Source: Candidatus Bathyarchaeia archaeon
GTDB taxonomy: Archaea > Thermoproteota > Bathyarchaeia > 40CM-2-53-6
Assembly: GCA_035935655.1 (NCBI GenBank)
Contig: DASYWW010000039.1
Span: 89,414-153,413, forward strand
Direction of reading: 5' to 3'
Length of the DNA stretch: 64,000 nt
This document shows, piece by piece, positions 1 through 9,445 of the stretch; the stretch's first letter is position 1; each line of letters starts with the position of its first letter. Position numbers and translations under genes: made by a program. Under the pieces are notes generated by a model. That model did not search any database. It had not been told where the DNA came from and was given only the letters and a program-made list of their open reading frames with translations.

Positions 1-483
1 TTCTTTCATGGCTATGCCAATTTCATCCTCGGACTGATCCTCTCCCAGGAGATCAGGAAAATGCTGAGCATTCTGGTTTCCTCCGAGGGGATTCGCTCAG
101 ATCGATCCATTGATCTACGCGTGATGATCTTTCCAGCCAAACAATTGAGACGGCAGCCCTCCAGAATTCTCTATGGCAGCTACAGTCATTCTCTCGCACA
201 GATCAGCCTCTACCCGCTGAGGATCAGCAAGGATCGGATTCGGCGGGAGGGAACAGCACTTTTCTCAGCCTCTCTTTACGATCTCTCGATCTCGCAGAGG
301 AAACTTATCGGCGAGGTTGCCACGGCAGCCGTTTCCACGCTCATCCACGAGGTCTTGCATGTGAAGTTCCAGCAGAGAAGCCTTGCCCGGTATGTCGAGG
401 AGGGAATGGTTCAGAGATTGGAGAAGACATACATGAGGCAGTGGGCGGACAAGCTTGACGGGGTCCTAAGGTCGCGATTCTAG
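1..483 (+). CDS. Metallopeptidase-like protein (HExxH), 5' end outside window
   Basis: The frame is open from base 1, so the start lies upstream and about 160 residues are visible. The motif HEVLH (about residue 116 of the visible part) is an HExxH zinc site, and an acidic YVEEGMVQ segment about 15 residues later could supply the third ligand, as in gluzincin-type peptidases. The assignment rests on these motifs only. The internal ATG at 61 gives a 140-residue product but would cut into continuous coding sequence. No membrane segment is visible. Confidence 0.6.
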   Translation, partial: FFHGYANFILGLILSQEIRKMLSILVSSEGIRSDRSIDLRVMIFPAKQLRRQPSRILYGSYSHSLAQISLYPLRISKDRIRREGTALFSASLYDLSISQRKLIGEVATAAVSTLIHEVLHVKFQQRSLARYVEEGMVQRLEKTYMRQWADKLDGVLRSRF

Positions 484-534
484 GCGAACATAGATCATGG
501 TCTCGGTGTGACGGAGGACTAAGAGTCGGGAGTT

Positions 535-1515
535 GTGAACACGCCTCAAGCAGTTACTGAGAAAGAGGCACGACATTATCTCGCACTTTCCCGCGAACTA
601 CGCTGGACGTTCCCTTCATCTCAAGGCACTCCAATCATCAGAGGACACGCCACGAACCAGCAGGCTGAGAAAGCTGTCCATGATCGAGAATCCTACGCAA
701 ACGCAGCGCGTGTCTTACTGGAGAATGGAGACGAGGAGGGCGCGGTCGAGATCGCGGCGAATGCCTGGCGACTCTGGGTCCTGGCCCAAGATGACCAGGG
801 CGGACACGCATTTCTCGGTTCGGTCTTAGATAAGGGAGAGAAGAAGCCGTCACGGGCCAGATCGCTGGCATTGTATGGCGACGCGCTAATGGCGTTCAGG
901 CAGGGGAAGATTGAGGAATCACGACAGAGAAGCCAGGCTGCGCTAGACGCAGCACTAGTAGTAAATGATCATGAAGCGCTGACGCTTGCGTATCTCGGGC
1001 TCAGCCGTGTAGCGTTTGAGGACGGCGACTATGTCAAGTCATGCGAACTTGCCGTCAAAGCTCGAGAGTTCGCGCGGAACTTAGATCCGGCGATGGGACA
1101 GGCGCCGTTGTTCCTTCATGCCTCGGCGACCCGGCTCACCCGTGATTACGATCGGGCGGCCGCTTTGTTTGAGGAAAGCCTCAAGCTGAATCGGAAGATC
1201 GGAGATCCCGGAATGGTGGTAGCTGAGCTGCAAAACCTGGGTTTTGTCGAGATCCACCGAGGCAATGTGGACAAGGCAGAACGCAACTTCACTGAATCCG
1301 AGCGATTAGGATCCGGAAAAGATCCATACAGTGCAGCGATGACGAAAGTCAGTCAGGCTGCTATCGCATTCCTACGGGGAAAAAGGGACGAGTCCCGCGC
1401 TCTCTTGGAGCGTGCTCAGTCCATGTTCAAAGAGGCTAAGATTGATCCGGGTCCTGACGACCTGTTCGAGATCGACTGGCTTCGCGACCAGTTGAAGAAA
1501 AATACCAGAGGTTAG
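535..1515 (+). CDS. TPR-repeat protein
   Basis: This 326-residue soluble protein is built of helical repeats. From about residue 105 there are at least four TPR-like units with the usual small/large residue pattern (for example ALMAFRQGKIEESRQRSQAA and LGFVEIHRGNVDKAERNFTE). TPR arrays serve as protein-interaction scaffolds; no catalytic motif is visible. It starts with GTG at 535, 51 bases after the upstream gene. The acetyltransferase gene follows after 21 bases, so the two may be cotranscribed. Confidence 0.7.
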   Translation: MNTPQAVTEKEARHYLALSRELRWTFPSSQGTPIIRGHATNQQAEKAVHDRESYANAARVLLENGDEEGAVEIAANAWRLWVLAQDDQGGHAFLGSVLDKGEKKPSRARSLALYGDALMAFRQGKIEESRQRSQAALDAALVVNDHEALTLAYLGLSRVAFEDGDYVKSCELAVKAREFARNLDPAMGQAPLFLHASATRLTRDYDRAAALFEESLKLNRKIGDPGMVVAELQNLGFVEIHRGNVDKAERNFTESERLGSGKDPYSAAMTKVSQAAIAFLRGKRDESRALLERAQSMFKEAKIDPGPDDLFEIDWLRDQLKKNTRG

Positions 1516-1536
1516 CGGCAAACCTGTGGATTTTTC

Positions 1537-2139
1537 TTGAGTGAAAAGACTCTAGGCCCCTGCACCCTCGAGGGCAGATTCGTAAGGCTGGAACCTCTTC
1601 GAGCGAGTCATGCCGCGGCGCTGTGGGAAGTTGCTAGGGTGATGGACTGGGGTTGGATGTTGAGCCGACTGTTGTCTAGAGAAGATGTGGATCGACGGAT
1701 CGCAGATGGGGTAAGGGCGGAGGAGGGAAGTGAAGCGTACGCGTTCGCCGTCTTTCGAAGGCGAGACAACTTGGTGATCGGAAGCACATCCTATTTTGGA
1801 GTCGCTCCAAAGCGCAAGATTGCTGAGATCGGCTACACCTGGTACCTGCCTGAGGTTTGGGGCACAGTGGTAAACCCGGAATGCAAGCTCCTTCTGTTGA
1901 GGCATGCTTTCGAGGACTGGGACGCGATCCGTGTGCAGCTCGGGACTGATTCAAACAATGTCCACTCACAACGAGCTATCTTGAAACTTGGAGCGAAGTT
2001 TGAGGGAAGGCTGAGGAATCACGGCTTTAGACATGACGGGTCAATCCGCGATACAATGCTCTACTCGATAATATCCAGTGAATGGCCCGCGGTCAAGAAG
2101 GGACTCGAAGCGAGAATAGAGAATTTCTCTAGAACCTAG
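1537..2139 (+). CDS. GNAT-family N-acetyltransferase (RimJ/RimL type)
   Basis: The 200-residue protein has the RimJ/RimL-like layout: an N-terminal LEGRFVRLEPLRASHAAALW segment, a central IGSTSYFGVAP strand pair, and the late motif TDSNNVHSQRAILKLGAKFEG typical of the acetyl-CoA-binding half of these enzymes. The family acetylates amino groups of protein N-termini or small molecules using acetyl-CoA; the substrate here cannot be told. The start is TTG at 1537, since no ATG/GTG lies in frame nearby. Confidence 0.8.
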   Translation: MSEKTLGPCTLEGRFVRLEPLRASHAAALWEVARVMDWGWMLSRLLSREDVDRRIADGVRAEEGSEAYAFAVFRRRDNLVIGSTSYFGVAPKRKIAEIGYTWYLPEVWGTVVNPECKLLLLRHAFEDWDAIRVQLGTDSNNVHSQRAILKLGAKFEGRLRNHGFRHDGSIRDTMLYSIISSEWPAVKKGLEARIENFSRT

Positions 2140-2221
2140 CGCCGAAGGTCTGATTTGTAAGGGGTCGCCAAACCTTTTTCTTACCGTAGTTCAACACCGC
2201 TCCCAGAGAAGTATTCGCACG

Positions 2222-2455
2222 TTGAAGACAGCTGACAAAACAGATACTTGGTGGGAGAGAGCTAACAAGAAGCTCGCCGAATCTACACTCAAGACAAGAT
2301 TCACACTTAACAAGGAGGGCAGAGTCGAGGTCAACCCTCCAGTTCTCCCAGAGGACTATGAAGAGACACGATTGCTCTTCGAAATAGTGGACGATGTCTT
2401 CGCGATGATCGAAGAGGAACGGGAAGAAGCAGAGCTCGACGAGCCAGACAACTAG
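2222..2455 (+). CDS. Small acidic hypothetical protein
   Basis: A 77-residue soluble protein with a TTG start and a strongly acidic C-terminus (EEEREEAELDEPDN). I do not recognise the family. A longer antisense frame (2129-2578) covers the same bases, but its translation is rich in Cys/Trp/Arg without domain character, so the plus strand is preferred. Confidence 0.5.
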   Translation: MKTADKTDTWWERANKKLAESTLKTRFTLNKEGRVEVNPPVLPEDYEETRLLFEIVDDVFAMIEEEREEAELDEPDN

Positions 2456-2619
2456 ACACTTTCCGAAGAGACCTCTTTCTGCCGTTCGAGAAGAGTCCCT
2501 CCCGACTCTACGAGTCCAAGATACAAGAATCAACCTGCAGATGCCGAAGGGAAGCTCCTTCAGAGAAGATTTCCGCACTGTCTAAATACTGGACATTTCC
2601 ACGTTTTCGTGATAAGCTC

Positions 2620-4080
2620 ATGTCCAAGTCAGCTTGGGGAGTGACCGTCCTTGCGGTTCTACTCGCTATCCTTGTCCTATCTCCCGCAATTATCTCGGCT
2701 CGAGCCACACCAACCTCATACGTGCCTGGAGTGACTCCTGGACAGTGGGCCAAATACAAGGTCCTCTATGACTCCTGCTCTGCATCCGACCCTACCTATT
2801 GTGCAACGTCCGGCCCCAAAGGCTTGGATGTCGACTATGGCTTACTCCAGATCGAAACGGTTTCCGGATCCACTGTTACCCTAAGTCTGCTATCCGTTTA
2901 CAAGAATGGAACAAGCTCGCATACAGGAATCATGGCGGATGTCTCATCTGGAACCATTAATGGCACCGGACTGGGAGGCAGCTCCAGCGCCGACTATTTT
3001 GTTCTCGCCACAGGCCTCACAGCTACCGACCCGATTTGGAAGACCTCAGTGAACCCCGCACCGACGCTCAACACCACCAAAACCGCGACGGTCGTAGGCA
3101 GTCCTAGAACTGTCAATGATCTCAATTATTCACTCTCATACACTAGCATGTTCGGGAGCTTTTCCTCGGCGACCGGGTATTCATTCGACCAAGCATCAGG
3201 ACTTTTTGTCGAAATCGCTGTCTCATTCTCTTCAACATTACCAACTGGAAGCAGCGAGTTTGCTTTCGCAATTGGAATGATTGACAACAACATTTGGCAT
3301 GCCTCGTACTTGCCGGACTATGGCCTCAACGCGAACCCAACTACTCTAAGCATTACTGGAACAGCGACTGGTACCGCTTCGATTACTCCGTCCCGGTTGT
3401 ATGCGTTTTCGGCTAAGATCGACCTCAAGGCCACCGCATCTGCTAGCGGCGTAACCTGTTCACTCTCTCCCAACACTCTCGATAAGAGCCTCTCTGACTC
3501 TTCCACTCTATCATGCTCTGGTTCTCCTGGATCGTACACCGTAACAGTCCAAGGAAATGGTAGCTACCTCATTCGCACCGTTGCAGTCTCGGTCAACATC
3601 GTTTCTTCGTCCAACTCGAATCCGGACTTCCAGATATCGTCAAGTGGAGGAATTAATTTCCAGACGGGAGGTTCTGGCACTTCTACGATCACGATAACTG
3701 CCCAGAACGGCTACAGCGCAGCTACGAATCTCGAAATTAGCAGCACTCCGTCCGGTCTCACATGTAACCTCAGCAAGAATACTGTCTCCGGATATGGTAC
3801 TTCGACCCTTACGTGTTCGGGTCCACCGGGAACCTACACGGTGACAGTCAAGGCGACCGGCGGAGGCACTACACATTCCACTCAGACAACAGTGACTGTC
3901 AACAGTGCTGCGACACCTACTCAGCCAGCTAGCAGCCTCCCGATGTCGTACGTCTACGCTGGAGTAGGCATTGCCGCAGCCGCCGCTGCCGGAGTTCTCG
4001 GCTTCCTTTTCCTCAGGAAAAAGCCGGGCGAGGCTGGCGCCGCAACCAGCGACGCCACAGCAACGGCTACCCAAGCGTAA
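2620..4080 (+). CDS. Secreted, membrane-anchored protein with Ig-like repeats
   Basis: A 486-residue surface protein. Residues 1-29 form a signal peptide (hydrophobic core VTVLAVLLAILVLSPAII). Two related Ig-like C-terminal repeats can be seen, each with a CSLSPNT/CNLSKNT strand, an LTCSG turn and a (S/T)YTVTV strand (about residues 280-330 and 375-430). A transmembrane anchor (about 445-465) and a short basic tail (FLRKK) follow. The product is probably displayed outside the cell with its C-terminus inside. Ser/Thr/Asn content is high, which fits glycosylation. The function is unknown. Confidence 0.75.
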   Translation: MSKSAWGVTVLAVLLAILVLSPAIISARATPTSYVPGVTPGQWAKYKVLYDSCSASDPTYCATSGPKGLDVDYGLLQIETVSGSTVTLSLLSVYKNGTSSHTGIMADVSSGTINGTGLGGSSSADYFVLATGLTATDPIWKTSVNPAPTLNTTKTATVVGSPRTVNDLNYSLSYTSMFGSFSSATGYSFDQASGLFVEIAVSFSSTLPTGSSEFAFAIGMIDNNIWHASYLPDYGLNANPTTLSITGTATGTASITPSRLYAFSAKIDLKATASASGVTCSLSPNTLDKSLSDSSTLSCSGSPGSYTVTVQGNGSYLIRTVAVSVNIVSSSNSNPDFQISSSGGINFQTGGSGTSTITITAQNGYSAATNLEISSTPSGLTCNLSKNTVSGYGTSTLTCSGPPGTYTVTVKATGGGTTHSTQTTVTVNSAATPTQPASSLPMSYVYAGVGIAAAAAAGVLGFLFLRKKPGEAGAATSDATATATQA

Positions 4081-4178
4081 ATTCGCGCCTGATCCTCCAG
4101 CGTGAGTCGTGAAGCCCTGACATCGGGTACACGCGATTAAAGACCGACGGATACATCACTCGCCGATTGCGAATCGTC

Positions 4179-4472
4179 TTGGCTTCTACCGGACGCTTTG
4201 GCTGGTTCCTTATCGGCGTGATAATCGGCGCGATAATACTCCAGCTCTACAATGGAATAGTCGGGTTTCTACCGGGCTGGCTTAGAACCGGAGCAGTCAT
4301 TGTCAGATTCATAATCAGTCTCGTCGCCTGGTTCGGCCTGATGCTCGCAGTCGCCAGCGTTCTCGGATGGCGAGTCGTAAGAAAAGACCAGATGAACTAC
4401 CTCCTAGTCGGATTCGGCGCCATCATCGTCACCCTGGAGTTATTGCTTGCCATACCCTTCGGTCTTGCCTGA
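4179..4472 (+). CDS. Small three-helix membrane protein, paralogue of 5593-5904
   Basis: This protein has about three transmembrane helices and is clearly homologous to the gene at 5593: shared motifs are GRFGWFL/ERFSWFL, LVAWFGLMLAV, VLGWR and NYLLVGFG. The homology sets the start: the paralogue begins MAFTERF and here TTG at 4179 gives MASTGRF, so the TTG at 4167 is probably four codons too early. The family is not recognised. The two copies flank the cupredoxin gene, which suggests a local duplication or a shared membrane function. Confidence 0.6.
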   Translation: MASTGRFGWFLIGVIIGAIILQLYNGIVGFLPGWLRTGAVIVRFIISLVAWFGLMLAVASVLGWRVVRKDQMNYLLVGFGAIIVTLELLLAIPFGLA

Positions 4473-4715
4473 GCATTTTTCGATATGTCGTAATTCGAGA
4501 ATATCGAGTTTCGAGAATTTTGAATCCCTGTATATAGTGTTAAATTCGAACCGCGTATGCGTGTGTGAGTATGCCGGTTATAGATTTCAATCCTAGGCTA
4601 CCGGCATTATCGAATGAATACGGGACGGCAGAAGAAAGAATCAGTGGCACGATCGAGAACGCCGAAGGGGGGCGCTGTGATACGAAATACCCCAGATGGA
4701 AAGGGAGGTTTGAGA

Positions 4716-5291
4716 ATGAGAAAAATGGTTAGAATAGTCCCCATCTCTATCGGAATGATAGTTCTTCTGATGGTTATGTCCCCGGTACTGGCTTCGTCGA
4801 ACGGGCCAACTGTCAAGATCCTTGGAAACGACTCGTCACGGATTAACGAGAGAGTTCTCAGCACTTACCATTTCGGCCCTGGCAGGATACACGTTATGCC
4901 AGGAGGCATGTTAACGTTCACTAATATCGGAACTTGTAGTGTTCCAGCCGACTGCACCCACACGATAAGCATCGTCGATGATTCGCAGCTTCCTGTGAAT
5001 GTCACTCAAGTCTTTGCATGCCTCTTCGACTTCCCTGGAACGGTCTGTGGTGTTATCTCCAGCGCACACTTCCCGCAGGGACCCACGGGTCCGGTGAATC
5101 CGGTGGCCAATGTCACTGGTGAGCCTTCTGGATTCCGGGGAGGGAACTCGTTTCTGATAAATCATGGACAGACACTTGACATCGGTATCACGGCACCGAC
5201 TGGCACTACAATTCACTACATGTGCGCTATTCATCCTTGGATGCAGGGCGCGATTATTGTGGGACAGGATGCGACAAACACGGGAGAGTAG
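4716..5291 (+). CDS. Secreted cupredoxin (plastocyanin-like blue copper protein)
   Basis: A 191-residue exported protein with one type-1 copper site. Ligands are visible: His in CTHTISIVDD, then Cys, His and Met in MCAIHPWMQG near the C-terminus. Such proteins carry single electrons outside the membrane. The start is placed at ATG 4716 because it opens a signal peptide (MRKMVRIVPISIGMIVLLMV) and has a good ribosome site GGGAGG at 4703-4708. The in-frame ATG at 4614 would put 34 charged residues ahead of the signal. Lying between two paralogous small membrane proteins, it may act with them, but this is inference. Confidence 0.75.
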   Translation: MRKMVRIVPISIGMIVLLMVMSPVLASSNGPTVKILGNDSSRINERVLSTYHFGPGRIHVMPGGMLTFTNIGTCSVPADCTHTISIVDDSQLPVNVTQVFACLFDFPGTVCGVISSAHFPQGPTGPVNPVANVTGEPSGFRGGNSFLINHGQTLDIGITAPTGTTIHYMCAIHPWMQGAIIVGQDATNTGE

Positions 5292-5592
5292 TTGTACGAG
5301 AGGATTCCAATCCTCTCTCCTCTTTTTCAACTTCCGAATACTAGGCGGTCATTAGCCTCGCCATAGAGGCTCATTTGTCAGATAGACACTTCGAGCGCCT
5401 GCTTTCTTGGGCGGATGTAGTGCGGTTGCACGTGGGGAGGAGGTCTCTGGGGAGTACGCTTCCCTCGTCGGTTTCGGCACCATCACCACTCTATTCGCCT
5501 AGGTCCGTCTTCCAGAAAGACCGGGTAGGTGACGGTGGATCACATTTGATTAAGAACCTAGAGGGACGCGGACAGGAGAACAGCGAGTCACA
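5292..5592. other. Intergenic stretch without a supported gene
   Basis: A TTG-initiated frame at 5375-5626 runs through it and into the next gene, but its translation has no domain character and it overlaps the well-supported start at 5593. I see no RNA gene or clear terminator hairpin. Confidence 0.4.
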
Positions 5593-5904
5593 ATGGCCTT
5601 CACAGAACGCTTTAGCTGGTTCCTGAGAGGCGTAATCCTAGGAATCGTAGTCATAGTAGTCTACTATCTAGCCTCAATTTTCGTGATTTTTCCCGGATTT
5701 CGTGGGGAGCCGACACTGGCGATTATCATTGCCTTAATTGAGCTGGTAGCCTGGTTCGGACTGATGCTCGCGGTGGGCGGGGTTCTCGGATGGCGAATCA
5801 TACGAAAGGATCATGTGAACTATCTCCTTGTCGGGTTCGGCACGGTAATCATCACCCAACAATTAGTAGATTACGTACAGTTCGCCGTCAGCTGGTTAAG
5901 ATAG
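5593..5904 (+). CDS. Small three-helix membrane protein, paralogue of 4179-4472
   Basis: A 103-residue protein with about three transmembrane helices. It shares ERFSWFLRGV, LVAWFGLMLAVGGVLGWR and NYLLVGFGTVII with the gene at 4179. The ATG start is clean. The family is unknown to me; the conserved VAWFGLMLAV helix and the following basic RIIRKD turn suggest a structural rather than a transport role, but this is not shown. Confidence 0.6.
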   Translation: MAFTERFSWFLRGVILGIVVIVVYYLASIFVIFPGFRGEPTLAIIIALIELVAWFGLMLAVGGVLGWRIIRKDHVNYLLVGFGTVIITQQLVDYVQFAVSWLR

Positions 5905-5918
5905 AGTGGGTAGCCCGT

Positions 5919-6812
5919 CTAGCTTGACCTGAGAGATTGGCGTCTTCTAAGGAAAAATATCAAGGTAGCGGTGGACGCCACGATTCCGGTGAGAAGAATA
6001 TGCCAGTATTCTAGGATCGAAGAGAAGATCTGGTTCGGGTTCTGGTTTATCACTGGACCTGGAGTTGGCCCTGTCGTCGGGTTAGAAGGCGGGACGGTTG
6101 CTTGTGTCGCGACCAATGTTCTAGGACCTAGCCAGTAGTCTCCTTGGTCATTGATCGCATCAACCCGGAAGTCATAGTTCGTTCCTGGTGTCAACCCGGT
6201 GACGATCACGGTATGTGTTGTGTTGGAGATTGTGAGCCACAGATCGTAGGACAGAGAGCCACCTATGCGGTATGCGACGGTGTGGGAACCGTCCTTTGTG
6301 TTGGTCCATGTCAGGGTTAGGCTGGTGGTGCCTACGTTGGAGGCGATGAGTGCGCTGTTGTCTGGCCATGGATGGGTGAAAGGGTCCGTCGGCACGTCAA
6401 CAAACATTACCATTAGCTCACCTATGACAAATCCTGGCCATGGAGGACACGACTTGTCTTCGGGTATGCAGAGAATGAGATCTCTTCCGACCCACTGAAT
6501 GTACGACCTTTCTTGCAGTTCTTCCTGGACTTCGTCCTGCACCAATATTTTGCTCAGATCTGAAAGTCCTACGGTATAGCTTATCCTAACTGTTACGCTC
6601 CGTTCCATGTTGAACACTTGGGAAACCTGAATTCCCGCAACGTGGGACGTGTGCCTAGCTATGGTTGATAGATCCTTTTCTAAAACGGTCCTGAATGGAT
6701 AGTTCGATTCTGCCCGAGCAAATGGCAAGCTCGACATGCCGTTGAGCGACAGAAAGACTAGAAAGATTATCGTGACAAGCTTTGTTTTCGAAATTCCCAA
6801 CTTAGCTGCCAC
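5919..6812 (-). CDS. Secreted fibronectin type III protein with C-terminal anchor
   Basis: A 297-residue exported protein. The signal peptide covers about residues 1-34 (IIFLVFLSLNGMSSLPFARA). One fibronectin type III domain lies at about 150-235, shown by TTSLTLTWTN, VIVTGLTPGTNYDFRVDAIN and a closing strand. A Pro/Asn/Gly linker, a transmembrane helix (about 265-287) and a basic RRRQSLRSS tail follow. It is therefore likely displayed on the cell surface. It ends 14 bases from the convergent gene at 5904. Confidence 0.7.
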   Translation of the reverse strand: MAAKLGISKTKLVTIIFLVFLSLNGMSSLPFARAESNYPFRTVLEKDLSTIARHTSHVAGIQVSQVFNMERSVTVRISYTVGLSDLSKILVQDEVQEELQERSYIQWVGRDLILCIPEDKSCPPWPGFVIGELMVMFVDVPTDPFTHPWPDNSALIASNVGTTSLTLTWTNTKDGSHTVAYRIGGSLSYDLWLTISNTTHTVIVTGLTPGTNYDFRVDAINDQGDYWLGPRTLVATQATVPPSNPTTGPTPGPVINQNPNQIFSSILEYWHILLTGIVASTATLIFFLRRRQSLRSS

Positions 6813-6873
6813 TAATCACCGCTTCACTTGTTTACTTGCAGTTCAATCTCATAATCTTAGCTGAGGTCCCTGG

Positions 6874-8739
6874 TTAGCGCTGTCCTAGAGCCATATCTAG
6901 GAATCTTGCTGCTCGCTTGAAGGAGTCTATCTCGTTCTCCCGTTTTACAAACCCATGTCCTTCGTTTTCGTAGATTTTGACCTCGACTGTTACTCCGTTT
7001 TTCCGTGCTGCTTCGGCCATCTGTTGTGTTTCTTCGACTGGGCATCGGATGTCGTGTCGGCCAGCGAGCAGGAGGAGGGGTGCACGTATTCGGTCTGCGA
7101 AGAATAGTGGCGAGCGGTCTTGCCAGAGGTCGCGATCCTGTACCGGGTTGCCCATCAACCATTCATCGTTTTTCTGTAGCACCGGGTCTTCGTTCATGTG
7201 GGCTGTGAACCAGTTGGCGAGGGGGACGATGCTAACGCCGGCCGCCCATATCTCTGGAGTTTTTGTGAGAGCCATCAAGGTCAGATATCCTCCCCAAGAC
7301 CCGCCCATTACTGCGATTCTTTCTTGATCGACGTAGCCTGTTGTTTTGAGGTAGTCGACTGCGGCGACGAGGTCGTTTAGATCGCCTTTGCCAGCGTCTT
7401 TTCGGAGGGATTCCATGAAGACGCGTCCGTAGCCTGTTGATCCGCGGTAGTTTGGGGCGATGATGATGTATCCGTGGCTTGCGAGGTACTGGATGTTAGG
7501 GTACCAGCTGTTGAAGTGTTGCCACTGGGGTCCCCCGTGAATGTAGACGATGGCTGGGTGTGAATGGTCGGGTTTGATGTTTGGAGGTACGTAGAGAAAG
7601 CTGGAGATGGGGGTCTGGTCTTGGGCCGGGTAAATGATTAGGTGTGGTTGGACGAAGTTGTCCTGGTTTAATCCCCCGACGAGTGAGTAGGTGATTTGTT
7701 TGAGGGTGCGGGCTTTGAGATCGTAAATCCAGATATCATGCGGACTATCGCCTGATGCGTGGATAATCGCGAGCTGTTTGCCGTCTGGACTAAACTTGGC
7801 GGCGCGTATGACTCCGTGGCCCGGTGGGATCTCTTCCTCTTTTCCGTCGAGGTCCCTGATGTAGAGGTGGATGTTGCCCGCCTGGTTGACAAGGTAGGCA
7901 TACTTGTCCTCTGCTGGGCTTGTGTCTACTAGCTGGCTGTCCCAATCCTGGAGGGTAAGCCACTGGAACTCTGCGCTCTCCTTAAGATCCATTAGAGCGA
8001 CTGCTTCGATTCCCTTGTCGTTCGCATTGCTGGTAACATAGACTCGTTTGTTGTCCCGGGTCCAGCCGCCGACGATGCTGGTCGAGCGATCGTCTATTAC
8101 AGAGAGAACTGTCTCGCGACCCGTCTCCATATCATGGACGCTGACGCCGGTGTACTGGTAGTTTCTTGTTCGGCAGAAGGCGAGTTTTTTTCCGTCAGGG
8201 CTTGGCTCGATTGCTTCGCAGTCGCCAGTCTCGCTGCTGATTATCTTCTTGACTGTTCCTGTCGCGAGGTCGTGGTGGAAGATAGGATAGGTTCCGGGTA
8301 TGTCGCGCTCGGCCGCGTAAACGAGCGAGCGGCTGTCAGGGCTCCATTTCATGTCTCGATAACCGATCTTCTCCGTCATCGTGATATTCCGAGTCGTGTT
8401 CTCTGTCAGATCCAATAGGTAGAGGTTGGGCTTCTCATCGCCCTGATAGTCCTGGGAGTAGAGGAGGTGCCGGCCGTCGGGAGAGGGGTCGGCTAGATCA
8501 TTCCTCTCATCACTGACTGTTAGCTGGACGGGCCAACCGCCCGCGCTTGGCACGCGCCAGATATTGTATCTTCCAGTAATATTCGTCTCGAAATAGATAT
8601 GCTCACCATCAACCGACCAGCGGAGGGTGAACATGGAACGCGTGTAGTAGAGCGTGTCGATGTCCAACGGACGATAGGCTGGGTTAGATGGACTACTGAC
8701 TGCGTCACTAGCCAGTTTCGACGCGGGTGTAGGAATCAT
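6874..8739 (-). CDS. S9 (prolyl oligopeptidase) family peptidase
   Basis: The protein has an N-terminal beta-propeller of TolB/WD-like units (FSPDGKQLAI, PSPDGKKLAF, WSPDSRSLVY) and a C-terminal alpha/beta-hydrolase domain. The triad is visible: Ser in GGSWGGYLTL, Asp in AGRHDIRCPV and His in NEGHGFVKRE. Family members cut short peptides or remove acyl-amino acids. No signal peptide is seen, so it is probably cytoplasmic. The frame opens at TTG 8880, but that would overlap the divergent gene at 8813; ATG 8739 (MIPTPASK) or ATG 8793 is likelier, and I use 8739. Confidence 0.85.
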   Translation of the reverse strand: MIPTPASKLASDAVSSPSNPAYRPLDIDTLYYTRSMFTLRWSVDGEHIYFETNITGRYNIWRVPSAGGWPVQLTVSDERNDLADPSPDGRHLLYSQDYQGDEKPNLYLLDLTENTTRNITMTEKIGYRDMKWSPDSRSLVYAAERDIPGTYPIFHHDLATGTVKKIISSETGDCEAIEPSPDGKKLAFCRTRNYQYTGVSVHDMETGRETVLSVIDDRSTSIVGGWTRDNKRVYVTSNANDKGIEAVALMDLKESAEFQWLTLQDWDSQLVDTSPAEDKYAYLVNQAGNIHLYIRDLDGKEEEIPPGHGVIRAAKFSPDGKQLAIIHASGDSPHDIWIYDLKARTLKQITYSLVGGLNQDNFVQPHLIIYPAQDQTPISSFLYVPPNIKPDHSHPAIVYIHGGPQWQHFNSWYPNIQYLASHGYIIIAPNYRGSTGYGRVFMESLRKDAGKGDLNDLVAAVDYLKTTGYVDQERIAVMGGSWGGYLTLMALTKTPEIWAAGVSIVPLANWFTAHMNEDPVLQKNDEWLMGNPVQDRDLWQDRSPLFFADRIRAPLLLLAGRHDIRCPVEETQQMAEAARKNGVTVEVKIYENEGHGFVKRENEIDSFKRAARFLDMALGQR

Positions 8740-8812
8740 TTGTCCGAAAGTGCCGAAACCGGAATAGTTAGAACTATCGGAGAAGATAATCATCTCAACG
8801 TGAGGATACCCG

Positions 8813-9331
8813 ATGGGAGTTGTGCCTTCTGAAGGTAGCGTTGTCCAGTTTCCCTTCTTGGAGAGGCTAGAGCGAATCAACAGCGTCTACCTCCACAAGG
8901 ACAGAACACGCCTCGGTTACGGTCTGTTCATCACAGACGACAGGATAGTTGGGCTGAGGGGGAGCCGTCTATACTGGCTTGTCACAATTCTCCACACGAT
9001 GGTAGTCCCTTCCGGATCAATCCTCGGGATATTCTATCCCCCATTCGGCGAGGGACTCGGACCACTCCTTCTTCTTCTCGCTCTCTTTATAGTCGAGCTT
9101 GCGTGGATTGGTATCGACTGGTTGCTGGTGGTTCCAGCTATCGATCGCATCTTTCGCGGGAGAGATTTCTCGATCGACGAATTGGAAGAGAGGAAGGACT
9201 TTGAAGCTAGGAGAAGTGTTGTCTGGGAGATAGAGGTCAAGCAGGGCAAAGATGCTTTCAGCGGGGCGGGTCGAGTTCAGGCTCAGATCGGGTCGAGGGT
9301 TCAACCTTCGAATCTTGTGGACGAGGAGTAA
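8813..9331 (+). CDS. Membrane protein, unknown
   Basis: A 172-residue protein with two hydrophobic segments (about residues 50-72 and 80-108), a cytoplasmic acidic/basic middle (FSIDELEERKDFEARR) and a polar tail. ATG 8813 has GTGAGG upstream at 8800-8805. The first 50 residues (LGYGLFITDDRIVGLRG) look like a small beta domain of the kind found ahead of membrane helices in some archaeal proteins. It is divergent from the S9 peptidase. Confidence 0.6.
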   Translation: MGVVPSEGSVVQFPFLERLERINSVYLHKDRTRLGYGLFITDDRIVGLRGSRLYWLVTILHTMVVPSGSILGIFYPPFGEGLGPLLLLLALFIVELAWIGIDWLLVVPAIDRIFRGRDFSIDELEERKDFEARRSVVWEIEVKQGKDAFSGAGRVQAQIGSRVQPSNLVDEE

Positions 9332-9379
9332 TAGCCGACGGTTTGAGGAAATGTTCGGACTGATCGAGACCCTTACAGG

Positions 9380-9414
9380 TTGCCAGCCCATCTACAACCA
9401 TAAGGGCTGGGCAA
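9380..9414. terminator. Inverted repeat between convergent genes
   Basis: TTGCCAGCCC at 9380-9389 pairs with GGGCTGGGCAA at 9404-9414 with one bulge and a 14-base loop. It sits between the convergent genes ending at 9331 and 9446, so a shared transcript-end structure is the simplest reading. Confidence 0.45.
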
Positions 9415-9445
9415 TATGGAGACTCAATTAGATCTTTTCATCGGT

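Noticed and set aside
2129..2578. A 149-codon minus-strand frame
   Set aside because: Antisense to a plausible small gene; its translation is rich in Cys, Trp and Arg and shows no domain pattern.
5375..5626. An 83-codon plus-strand frame from TTG
   Set aside because: It overlaps the well-supported ATG at 5593, and its translation is Ser/Arg-rich without domain character.
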